A stretch of 8,075 nucleotides of DNA from Euryarchaeota archaeon UBA602 (GCA_002498455.1 DAHO01000092.1:2363-10437); one strand, 5' to 3'; positions 1 to 6,710 are shown, numbered from the stretch's first letter. The notes: generated from the sequence alone by a model not told the origin. Translations and numbers: made by a program.

Positions 1-2859
1 CCGACTGAATTCTTCGCGAGCCTTGGAGCGAATGCAACCAATCTCACGGGGCAATTGGACGCCGTGAACCTGACTGCCAATCTCAGTTATATCGTCGATT
101 GGACCCTTCAGCAGAATGGTTCACTATTCCCCCATGATGCAGGGTTGTACAATTGGACCAGCACCGGGGCCAATCACACTTGGAATCATACTTGGAACGT
201 CTCTGCAGGGGATTGGTGTCTATCCGCCACATTGAGTCAGAATTTGTCCACAGTCTCCAATGCAACGACCTGCATGACAGTTGGTTCTAGTGGCGGTGGT
301 GGCAATGGTACTACCATGGGGCGTTCAGTCCCTACGGGTTGGGATGTGCGTTGGATGAATTCAACCCTACACAACATGAGTGCGGGTGAAGTCCGAATGA
401 GCACTCTTCGAATCAGTGTACCCAACGGTGAAGCTCCAGGTGATTACGGATTCCTCCTCTCCGCCGGTTCTGCCTTTGGTAACTTCAGCATTTCAGAAAC
501 CATCGTTGTCCGCGTCAATGGTTCGCACAATCTGACAATTTCGGCCCTTGACTCAACCGCAAACTGGTTGCCCAATGCGACAGGTATGGTCACGTTTGAC
601 ATCCACAATGCTGGTTCTTCGGAAGCGGAATCGATTTACTCGATTTCCGATTCAGGCCACTGTACTTCAAGCATGGATGCTTCAGAAGCAGATGGAAGTC
701 GCCTCAATTCTCAAGACAATGAATCCGTCATGGTCGGAGTTCAGATCGATGAAGATGCAAGTGAAGGTGAATCATGCCAATTGACATTGATGGCTTGGGA
801 TGAAATTTCCGAAACTTCGTATCACTTCATCCATGAGATTGTCGTCGGAGCCTCGCACGGGCTTGAACTCGTTGATACAGTATCGGCCATTCTGACTCCA
901 GGGGGCTCTACAACGGGTACTGCAACCATTCGAAATACAGGTACTGAATCCACACATCTCAGAATCTCTGGCAGTGCCAACGGGCTCTCGATTGTCACCG
1001 ATTCAAACTTTGTTGAAGTCTTGTCTGGAGACACTGTTGAGTTGACGTGGTCGACTTCCGTGGCGAGTGATACTGAGTTGGTCGGTGAGCATATTGTCAA
1101 TCTGATGGCCGAAACTCAAGGCGGTTCATCCAGCTTGGATTTCAATACGACCGTTGACATTGAACCTTGGTCCTCAATCTGGATTTCAGGCCCCTTAGGT
1201 GGTGCTTTCAGCGTGGGTTCCGACTCACCTGCGACTGTTGATTTCTCTTTGACCAACAGCGGTACTGGTCCGGCCAATGCAACCCTAGATTGGCGCGATG
1301 CACCTGCAGGCTTCTCCATCTCGGTTGACAATGCATCTTCTATCGCCGCTGGCGGCAATGGAGTGACACTGTCGATGACGGTTACAATCGATGATGACAT
1401 CGCATCGGGGACGTACCCGTTCACCATCCTTGCCATTCATCCCGATGATGGTTCAACTTGGGATTCTCTAAACATCGACGCGCAGGTCACCCAACGCGCA
1501 GAAGTACGACTGCTGGTGGCTGGCGATTCTTTGCCAGTCTCTAGTGGTGCTGACGCAATATTTTCGGCTACGGTGATCAATGACGGAAATGAACCCGACA
1601 CCTTCGCCATTACGCTTGCAGGTGCTTCTGGATTCGAGGTGGGCATCTCACCTCAGACCCTGACACTCGCGTCGGGAGAGAGTGGCGAAGTCACCGTTAC
1701 GCTACGGCGCACTGGGGCCAGCGGTGACGTTGCGTTGGACCTAGTGGTTGAGAGCGAGAACGATGACATGGTTACTGATTCAGTGGTACTGAATGCAGCC
1801 GAGCCCGCCGTTTCTGTGCAAGCAACCGTGACGACCAATGTATTCTCCATTCCTGCTGAAGGCAGCATCCCATTGACTCTGTTCCTGGCAAACCTCGGGG
1901 AAGCGGACGATACTCTGTTGGTCACCGGTCCTTCCGGATTCTCGTGTAATCATCCTGCCCAATCCACACTTGCTGCGGGCTCTGCAGCCGAGAGTCATGC
2001 TGTAACCTGTACCGCCTCCAGTGGCTTGCTCGCTGGGACGCATACAATTGCCTTCACGGCAACCTCTTTGGCCAATTCCAGCATCAGTTCCATCGCTTCT
2101 ACTGAAGTCCAAATCGAACCTAAACGTAGTGCCAACGGTGGACCGATGATCGAAGTCAGTTTGAACGGCGATGATTGGTCTCTACCGTGGAATAGTACGG
2201 CAACGTACACCGTTACCATTCGAAATGATGGCAATGAACCCGTCTCCGGATTCTTGAGTATTGCCGGTGAGTACGTGCAAGATTTAGCCACCAACTGGAC
2301 ATTTATCGAGGAAAACCAGACCCAACGAGTCTTTTCAGTCGCCCCACTCGGTGTTGCGACATACTCGCTGACCCTGCAGCCTTCAGGTGAACCTACCATC
2401 GGAACAATTGATCTCAGAATTGAAGCCAGTGGTTCGCTTTCGGATGGTCAAGGATTTTTGGTCAGTAGCGAGACAAGTACTCTACAGGTTGAGTTTGACG
2501 CACCTCCGCCCACAGAGGCAGAACTGTGGAGTGGCGGACCTTTGGTAAACGCCGCAAATCTAGCGATTGCCATGCTATCAGGTTGGTTGTTTGCAGGCTT
2601 ACTCATCATGTGGATGAGGTACAGTGCCAAGATGCGCTCAAAGCAAAGTGCAAAAGATGCTTGGGAAGAAGCAAGTGAAGAAGAAAACAAAGACGCAGAC
2701 TTGAGTCGCGGTGAAATTCGAGCCGATGAGGATGGTACGGCACGTTGCTACTCCTGTGAGGCCCGAATCCGGTTGCCCAATGACAAGGAAGCACCGTACC
2801 GATTCAAGTGTCCGACTTGTGGTGACATGAATCGAGTCATGCCTCCTCGTGAAGACTGA
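1..2859 (+). CDS. Large cell-surface protein with tandem Ig-like repeats, C-terminal membrane anchor and zinc ribbon (5' partial)
   Basis: The frame is open from base 1, so the gene starts upstream; the TTG at 55 is internal. 952 residues are visible and are numbered here from base 1. Residues 1-195 are rich in N-glycosylation sequons, with a Ser/Gly linker near 96-103. About six modules follow at roughly 195-270, 306-372, 411-480, 519-588, 623-690 and 735-810. Each reads as a beta-strand, an N-x-G turn (INDGNEPDTF, IRNDGNEPVSG), then a GxY/T-type strand. This resembles the CARDB/NEW3-like folds of archaeal surface proteins. One hydrophobic helix lies at about 849-873, followed by basic residues (R873, K877, R879), so the C-terminus should be cytoplasmic. 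An acidic linker leads to a zinc ribbon with C916, C919, C937 and C940. Adhesion, S-layer association or ligand binding are all possible; the specific function is unknown. The 3' end abuts trmI. Confidence 0.85.
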   Translation, partial: PTEFFASLGANATNLTGQLDAVNLTANLSYIVDWTLQQNGSLFPHDAGLYNWTSTGANHTWNHTWNVSAGDWCLSATLSQNLSTVSNATTCMTVGSSGGGGNGTTMGRSVPTGWDVRWMNSTLHNMSAGEVRMSTLRISVPNGEAPGDYGFLLSAGSAFGNFSISETIVVRVNGSHNLTISALDSTANWLPNATGMVTFDIHNAGSSEAESIYSISDSGHCTSSMDASEADGSRLNSQDNESVMVGVQIDEDASEGESCQLTLMAWDEISETSYHFIHEIVVGASHGLELVDTVSAILTPGGSTTGTATIRNTGTESTHLRISGSANGLSIVTDSNFVEVLSGDTVELTWSTSVASDTELVGEHIVNLMAETQGGSSSLDFNTTVDIEPWSSIWISGPLGGAFSVGSDSPATVDFSLTNSGTGPANATLDWRDAPAGFSISVDNASSIAAGGNGVTLSMTVTIDDDIASGTYPFTILAIHPDDGSTWDSLNIDAQVTQRAEVRLLVAGDSLPVSSGADAIFSATVINDGNEPDTFAITLAGASGFEVGISPQTLTLASGESGEVTVTLRRTGASGDVALDLVVESENDDMVTDSVVLNAAEPAVSVQATVTTNVFSIPAEGSIPLTLFLANLGEADDTLLVTGPSGFSCNHPAQSTLAAGSAAESHAVTCTASSGLLAGTHTIAFTATSLANSSISSIASTEVQIEPKRSANGGPMIEVSLNGDDWSLPWNSTATYTVTIRNDGNEPVSGFLSIAGEYVQDLATNWTFIEENQTQRVFSVAPLGVATYSLTLQPSGEPTIGTIDLRIEASGSLSDGQGFLVSSETSTLQVEFDAPPPTEAELWSGGPLVNAANLAIAMLSGWLFAGLLIMWMRYSAKMRSKQSAKDAWEEASEEENKDADLSRGEIRADEDGTARCYSCEARIRLPNDKEAPYRFKCPTCGDMNRVMPPRED
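583..2430 (+). repeat. Region encoding about six divergent ~100-residue Ig-like modules
   Basis: Seen at protein level only. Segments of 65-80 residues recur every 95-115 residues. Each opens with a hydrophobic strand and an N/D-G turn (DIHNAGSSEAE, TIRNTGTESTH, SLTNSGTGPAN, VINDGNEPDTF, FLANLGEADDT, IRNDGNEPVSG) and closes with a strand ending in residues such as FTILA or IAFTATS. The copies are strongly diverged, so this is an old duplication rather than a recent DNA repeat. Boundaries are approximate. Confidence 0.65.
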
Positions 2860-3633
2860 TCATGTCCGTTCTGCAATCAGCAGGAAAGCAGTATGGCCCA
2901 TGGGGGTATTTCCGGGTCGAACACCACCTCGACTGGCTTTGGTCCACACACGTTCCATCATCTCCCCTGCCCAATCCACTTCTAGGCCGGCCTCTTCACA
3001 GGCTTCCCAGGCCTTTTCCAATTGACTTGAAACCGGGCAATAGCACGCAATTCTTCCACCGTGTCTCAGTTTTTTTGATAGTACTGAAATCACAGGCCAG
3101 GGCTCCGGTAAATCCAAAATAATCGCATCGAATTGGTCCACAATTTCATCGAATGAAGCTTCAGCCACATCCCCTTCAATCAGAGTCCAATCAGGGAATT
3201 CCTTGAGTGCATTCGCCGCACGATTCATGTTCTCTCGACCCACCTCTGCATGTTCGGGACGATTTTCTACAGAAATCAAGGTTCCATTTTCACCTAAAAC
3301 ATTGGCCAAATGCAATGCCAAACCTCCCGAACCGTGCCCAGCTTCAAGTACGGTTTGTCCGGCACCAATGCCCATCCATGCGAGAAGAAAACCGGCATCC
3401 TTTGGATTGATAATTTGGGCTCTTCGTTTCATTCCCTTGCGTAATTCTGGAAGGCCCACCTCAACTTTTGTGAGAACCTTTTGACCGATGGTGACTCTCT
3501 CCCCATTCTGTGTGGTCTTCAGAACTTCCATTGGGCTGAAACGACCAATGCCTTTGATTTTGATTTGTTCATCTTGCAATGGGACGATGTAGGTGCGGCC
3601 ATCATCTTCTCGAAGTGCAGTAAATTCAGTCAT
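2860..3633 (-). CDS. trmI: tRNA (adenine-N1)-methyltransferase TrmI, class I SAM-dependent
   Basis: A 257-residue protein expected to make m1A in the tRNA T-loop (position 58, and in some archaea also 57), using S-adenosylmethionine. Residues 1-65 form the small N-terminal beta domain. The family signature RAQIINPKDAG lies at 71-81. The SAM-binding glycine motif is VLEAGHGSGG at 95-104, and the acidic residue for the SAM ribose is E123. The D174 of LDLPEPW (173-179) is the expected catalytic aspartate. The C-terminal RPGNTPMGHTAFL (239-251) matches the family's RPxxxxxGHTxxL ending. The frame extends upstream to a TTG at 3732, but the ATG at 3633 gives the normal TrmI length, begins with the conserved domain and has a Shine-Dalgarno-like site. 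The extra 33 codons lack family similarity and overlap leader hairpins. It is divergent from lonB and convergent with the surface-protein gene. Confidence 0.93.
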   Translation of the reverse strand: MTEFTALREDDGRTYIVPLQDEQIKIKGIGRFSPMEVLKTTQNGERVTIGQKVLTKVEVGLPELRKGMKRRAQIINPKDAGFLLAWMGIGAGQTVLEAGHGSGGLALHLANVLGENGTLISVENRPEHAEVGRENMNRAANALKEFPDWTLIEGDVAEASFDEIVDQFDAIILDLPEPWPVISVLSKKLRHGGRIACYCPVSSQLEKAWEACEEAGLEVDWAGEMMERVWTKASRGGVRPGNTPMGHTAFLLIAERT

Positions 3634-3638
3634 TTTTT

Positions 3639-3646
3639 CACGTCCT
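3639..3646 (-). promoter_or_regulatory. Shine-Dalgarno-like site of trmI
   Basis: On the minus strand the sequence AAGGACGTG precedes the ATG at 3633. GGACGTG differs by one base from GGAGGTG, the usual complement of the archaeal 16S 3' end. GGA lies 9 nt from the ATG, separated partly by an A-run. This site decides for the 3633 start over the upstream TTG. Confidence 0.55.
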
Positions 3647-3660
3647 TGTTCCGAGGAACA
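3647..3660 (-). other. Hairpin/dyad proximal to the trmI start
   Basis: Read on the minus strand the sequence is TGTTCCTCGGAACA, a perfect 6-bp inverted repeat with a 2-nt centre. As RNA it would more likely form a 5-bp stem with a CUCG tetraloop. Its 3' arm touches the trmI Shine-Dalgarno site. It could equally be a DNA operator dyad; the sequence does not decide between these. Confidence 0.5.
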
Positions 3661-3662
3661 CA

Positions 3663-3678
3663 ACCTTGCAAGCAAGGT
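3663..3678 (-). other. Hairpin/dyad distal to the trmI start, with a CUUG tetraloop
   Basis: Read on the minus strand the sequence is ACCTTGCTTGCAAGGT, a perfect 7-bp inverted repeat with a 2-nt centre. As RNA it forms a 6-bp stem with a CUUG loop closed by a G-C pair, a known stable tetraloop type. It lies only 2 bp from the next dyad. Whether it is transcribed depends on the unmapped trmI start site. Confidence 0.5.
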
Positions 3679-3759
3679 GCCGACCCGAGGGCAGCCGAGT
3701 GCAACCTGTGCGACATAGGGTGATGATATCAAATCGTCGATGGGTATTCACAGGCCGCC

Positions 3760-3777
3760 AGGGGGCTTTAGCCCCCT
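3760..3777 (+). repeat. Perfect GC-rich inverted repeat (7-bp stem, TTTA loop)
   Basis: AGGGGGCTTTAGCCCCCT is a perfect 7-bp stem with a 4-nt loop, 72 nt upstream of the lonB start. No T-run follows on either strand, so it is unlike an intrinsic terminator. It may be a structured element of the lonB leader, a protein-binding dyad or a copy of a dispersed palindromic repeat. Confidence 0.6.
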
Positions 3778-3837
3778 AAGCGAACGAAGTCCACAGAGCA
3801 CACATTCAAGAACGAAGCCGAGCCCCAGAGCCATACT

Positions 3838-3841
3838 GGAG
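3838..3841 (+). promoter_or_regulatory. Possible ribosome-binding site of lonB
   Basis: GGAG lies 8 nt before the ATG at 3850. It is short but well placed. No other start codon in this frame lies upstream before the frame closes. Confidence 0.4.
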
Positions 3842-3849
3842 CGGTTCAC

Positions 3850-5919
3850 ATGGTGGATGAGGAAATCGATGAAGCAGTCACCGAAGAGGTGTCCAACATC
3901 GCTGATGAGTCCGAAACCACCGAAGAACAAACCGGATTCGGCCTCGGTTCCGTAGCAGATGGCAGCGAAGATCCAATTGTGGACGAGCCGATTTGTGAAT
4001 GGCTACAAGGCATATCCTTTGAGTCCACCGAAGAGGTCCCTATTCCTGATACACTGGTTGATCAAGTCATCGGTCAAGAAGATGCGGCCATCGTGATTCG
4101 AAAAGCAGCCGAGCAACGTCGTCACATGCTGATGATTGGTGACCCGGGTACTGGAAAGAGCATGCTGGCCAAGGCAATGACTGAACTCATGCCTTCAGAA
4201 TCGCTTGAAGATACCATGTGCTACATGAATGACGATGATGAGAATGAGCCTCGGATTCGAACCGTTCCTGCCGGGCGTGGAGATCGGATTGTTAAGGACC
4301 GTCGCGAGCAACTTCGAGAACAGCGAGAGCGAACCAGTCGCACGCTGATGTTTGTGGCTTTGTTGATTGGTGCAGCCCTGTTGGTTGCAACGCTCCAATC
4401 CGGAGAAATCATCACTCTTCTATTCGGGTTGTTTATCCTCGCCTTTGGATACATGTTCATCAAAAATCGATTGGTTTCGAACGATGAGTCCAGAATTCCA
4501 AAACTGCTTGTCAAGCGAAAGCGAGGCGATATGCCTCCCTTCGTGGATGCCACTGGCACACTCGCAGGCAGCCTGTTGGGCGATGTTCGTCACGATCCGT
4601 TTCAGTCGGGTGGGATGGAAACCCCCGCACATGAGCGTGTCGAAGCCGGTGCGATTCACAAGGCACACGGTGGAGTTTTGTTTATTGACGAAATCAACCT
4701 TCTTCGATTGCAAGAACAACAAGCACTGCTAACTGCAATGCAGGAGAAAGCCTTCCCGATCTCTGGTCGTTCGGAGCGCTCCTCTGGAGCTCTTACCAAG
4801 TCCGAAGCGGTACCTTGTGATTTCATCCTCGTCGCCGCGGGAAATCTCGATGCTGTACAACATATGCATCCGGCATTGCGCAGTCGAATTCGTGGATACG
4901 GTTACGAAGTTTACGTTAATTCAACCATGCGTGACACTGCGCGAAATCGTCGCCGTCTGATTCGATTTATTGCCCAAGAGGTACGGAACGAACAGAACAA
5001 GAAGACCGGCAATCCGATTCCTCATTTCGATCGTTCTGCGGTAGAAGTCATTCTCCGCGAGGCTCAGCGACGAGCAGGTCGTCGAGGCAAGCTCACATTG
5101 CGTCTGCGTGAGTTGGGTGGTTTGGTCCGAATCGCGGGTGACTTGGCATGCGAGGCAAATGCGAATATGGTAACTGGAAAACATGTCCTGGCTGCACGCA
5201 GAATTGCACGTCCCTTGGAACAGCAAGTCGCAGACCGTATGATTGAGCGTCGGCTGGATTATTCGATGTTGGTCAACAGTGGAGAACGCGTAGGTCGAGT
5301 CAATGGATTGGCTGTGCTCGGTGCGGATTCAGGTCTATCCGATTTCAGTGGTATCATGCTTCCTGTGGAGGCTTTGGTCACACCAACTCAATCCAAATCC
5401 GGTAGCGTATTTGCGACGGGCGGTTTGTCTGATTTGGCGAAAGAAAGCGTCACCAACGTGAGTGCGGTAATTAAGAAGTTGACCGGAAAAGATGTCTCGG
5501 ATTATGACATTCATATCCAGTTCGTTGACACACATGGTGTCGATGGAGATAGTGCCAGTATCACCATTGCGACCGCGATTATTTCCGCCTTTGAAGACAT
5601 CCCAATCGATCAAAATCTGGCCATGACCGGTTCTCTTTCCGTTCGTGGTGAGGTTCTGCCCATCGGTGGAGTAACTGCGAAGATTGAGGCTGCAGCCAAG
5701 AGTGGAATCAGTCGAGTGATTATTCCTCGGGCAAATATGAAAGATGTCCTTATCGATGACATGTACAAAAATCAGATCGAAGTTATTGCCGTCGATACCC
5801 TAGATGAGGTGATGGAGAATGCATTGGTGTCCAACGAGAACAAGAGTTCCTTGGTCGAGCGTCTGGGCGCCGTTATCGATCGTTTGACTCCGAACCCAAG
5901 CGGTCGTCCCTCCGCGTAA
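3850..5919 (+). CDS. lonB: Archaeal membrane-anchored ATP-dependent protease LonB
   Basis: A 689-residue AAA+ serine protease that degrades abnormal and regulatory proteins at the inner face of the membrane. The AAA+ domain has Walker A GDPGTGKS at 97-104, Walker B VLFIDE at 276-281, a sensor-1-like N332 (AAGNLD) and arginine-finger candidates R344/R346 in PALRSRIRG. Two hydrophobic helices, about 166-182 and 186-204, sit between Walker A and Walker B; this insertion distinguishes archaeal LonB from bacterial LonA. The Lon protease domain fills about 480-660, with the catalytic dyad S568 (GVDGDSAS) and K611 (PIGGVTAKIEAA). The length is at the upper end for the family because of an acidic N-terminal extension: residues 1-50 hold 18 Asp/Glu, and the first basic residue is R84. 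It is divergent from trmI, and an isoaspartyl peptidase gene follows after 17 nt, probably on the same transcript. Confidence 0.97.
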   Translation: MVDEEIDEAVTEEVSNIADESETTEEQTGFGLGSVADGSEDPIVDEPICEWLQGISFESTEEVPIPDTLVDQVIGQEDAAIVIRKAAEQRRHMLMIGDPGTGKSMLAKAMTELMPSESLEDTMCYMNDDDENEPRIRTVPAGRGDRIVKDRREQLREQRERTSRTLMFVALLIGAALLVATLQSGEIITLLFGLFILAFGYMFIKNRLVSNDESRIPKLLVKRKRGDMPPFVDATGTLAGSLLGDVRHDPFQSGGMETPAHERVEAGAIHKAHGGVLFIDEINLLRLQEQQALLTAMQEKAFPISGRSERSSGALTKSEAVPCDFILVAAGNLDAVQHMHPALRSRIRGYGYEVYVNSTMRDTARNRRRLIRFIAQEVRNEQNKKTGNPIPHFDRSAVEVILREAQRRAGRRGKLTLRLRELGGLVRIAGDLACEANANMVTGKHVLAARRIARPLEQQVADRMIERRLDYSMLVNSGERVGRVNGLAVLGADSGLSDFSGIMLPVEALVTPTQSKSGSVFATGGLSDLAKESVTNVSAVIKKLTGKDVSDYDIHIQFVDTHGVDGDSASITIATAIISAFEDIPIDQNLAMTGSLSVRGEVLPIGGVTAKIEAAAKSGISRVIIPRANMKDVLIDDMYKNQIEVIAVDTLDEVMENALVSNENKSSLVERLGAVIDRLTPNPSGRPSA

Positions 5920-5925
5920 TCACTT

Positions 5926-5932
5926 GAGGGTG
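5926..5932 (+). promoter_or_regulatory. Ribosome-binding site of the isoaspartyl peptidase gene
   Basis: GAGGGTG lies in the 17-nt gap after lonB, with 4 nt before the ATG at 5937. It supports that ATG over the internal ATG at 5949 and independent initiation on a lonB transcript. Confidence 0.5.
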
Positions 5933-5936
5933 CCAC

Positions 5937-6710
5937 ATGCCTGAACCCATGCTCGTTTGTCACGGTGGAGCTGGACATACTGCAAAAGATCAACCAGGTG
6001 TTGACAAAGCCGCTGATACTGGTTGGAACATTCTGAGTGCTGGAGGTACAGCAGTCGAAGCTGTCGTTGCCGCCGTTCAAATCATGGAAGATGATCCTCT
6101 ACTGAATGCTGGCACGGGTGGAAGGAAGCGTGCCGATGGTTCGGTGCAACTGGATGCAGCCATCGCGACCTCTGATGACCGTCTTGGGGCCATCATGGCG
6201 ATCGAAGACACCCCAAATCCGATTCAGGTGGCTGCAGGACTACTCAATGAATCCATCCACATTTTGGTTGGAGAAGGTGCACGTCAATGGGCCGATCAGC
6301 AAGGATATCCTAAGGCCAAGGTCAGGGGTAGTGATTCCCCTTCAGGCAACGATACCGTTGGATGTGTCGCCATCGATCAGTCGGGACTGATGGCCGTCGC
6401 ATCATCAACTGGAGGCTGTACAGGTCGTCCGCGAGGACGAGTCGGAGATACGCCACTGTGGGGTCCCGGCCTTTGGGTCGATCAAAACGTGGCGATTGCA
6501 GCCACTGGAATCGGGGAGGAAATCACACTCAAGATGCTCTGTCATCGTGTTGCGATTCATCCGGGTTCATTGCATGAGAAATTGCAACACGGTCTTTCGT
6601 TGTTTGACCCTTCAATCGAGGTTGGATTGATTGGAATCTCAGTGGATGGAGAAGGTCTAGGGCAGGCCAATACAGAAATGCCATGGGCCATCAGGAGTGC
6701 AAATCAGTGA
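5937..6710 (+). CDS. Plant-type L-asparaginase / isoaspartyl peptidase (N-terminal nucleophile hydrolase, family T2)
   Basis: A 257-residue precursor expected to cleave itself before T140, giving an alpha chain (1-139) and a beta chain with an N-terminal threonine nucleophile. Such enzymes hydrolyse beta-aspartyl (isoaspartyl) dipeptides and/or L-asparagine. Motifs in order: HGGAG at 9-13, NAGTGG at 57-62, HILVGEGA at 108-115, the cleavage site GNDTVG with T140, STGG (T158), GRVGDTP (R168, D171) and ATGIGEE (T190, G191). T140, T158, R168 and D171 keep the spacing of the nucleophile, supporting threonine and substrate-carboxylate residues of human ASRGL1 (T168, T186, R196, D199). It is shorter than the usual ~300-330 residues, mainly in the linker before T140 and at the C-terminus, and GYGS/MDG-type motifs are altered to GTGG and ATSD. 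It is probably co-transcribed with lonB. The 3' end overlaps the opposing UPF0147 gene by 20 bp. Confidence 0.92.
   Translation: MPEPMLVCHGGAGHTAKDQPGVDKAADTGWNILSAGGTAVEAVVAAVQIMEDDPLLNAGTGGRKRADGSVQLDAAIATSDDRLGAIMAIEDTPNPIQVAAGLLNESIHILVGEGARQWADQQGYPKAKVRGSDSPSGNDTVGCVAIDQSGLMAVASSTGGCTGRPRGRVGDTPLWGPGLWVDQNVAIAATGIGEEITLKMLCHRVAIHPGSLHEKLQHGLSLFDPSIEVGLIGISVDGEGLGQANTEMPWAIRSANQ

Larger units (their letters stand above)
3634..3849. promoter_or_regulatory. Divergent promoter region between trmI and lonB
   Basis: This 216-bp region must carry the promoters of both flanking genes. The only AT-rich patch is around 3724-3734 (GATATCAAAT on +, ATTTGATATC on -), a weak match to an archaeal TATA box in either direction. 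If used, it would give leaders of about 70 nt for trmI and about 95 nt for lonB. The region also holds the two trmI-side dyads, the 3760-3777 hairpin and the octamer GAACGAAG repeated at 3782-3789 and 3810-3817. I see no credible protein-coding gene or tRNA in it. Confidence 0.45.

Noticed and set aside
55..57. TTG as the start of the surface-protein gene
   Set aside because: The same frame is open to base 1 and the upstream residues continue the sequon-rich composition, so the gene extends beyond the window.
1116..1925. Long antisense frames inside the surface-protein gene
   Set aside because: They mirror the Thr/Ser/Val-rich codon pattern of the sense gene and show no family motifs.
3070..3076. 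T-run as a terminator for the surface-protein gene
   Set aside because: It encodes Ser-Lys-Lys codons of trmI on the opposite strand, so coding constraint explains it; kept only as a candidate for 3'-end mapping.
3634..3732. In-frame upstream extension of trmI to a TTG (33 more codons)
   Set aside because: It lacks family similarity, overlaps the leader hairpins, and the ATG at 3633 gives the normal TrmI length with a ribosome-like site.
3640..3735. tRNA or other cloverleaf RNA in the trmI leader
   Set aside because: Stems are present, but there is no T-loop GTTCRA motif, no acceptor stem and no cloverleaf spacing.
3740..3955. Overlapping small reading frame upstream of and into lonB
   Set aside because: Proline/serine-rich composition, no ribosome site, and overlap with the well-supported lonB frame mark it as a chance frame.
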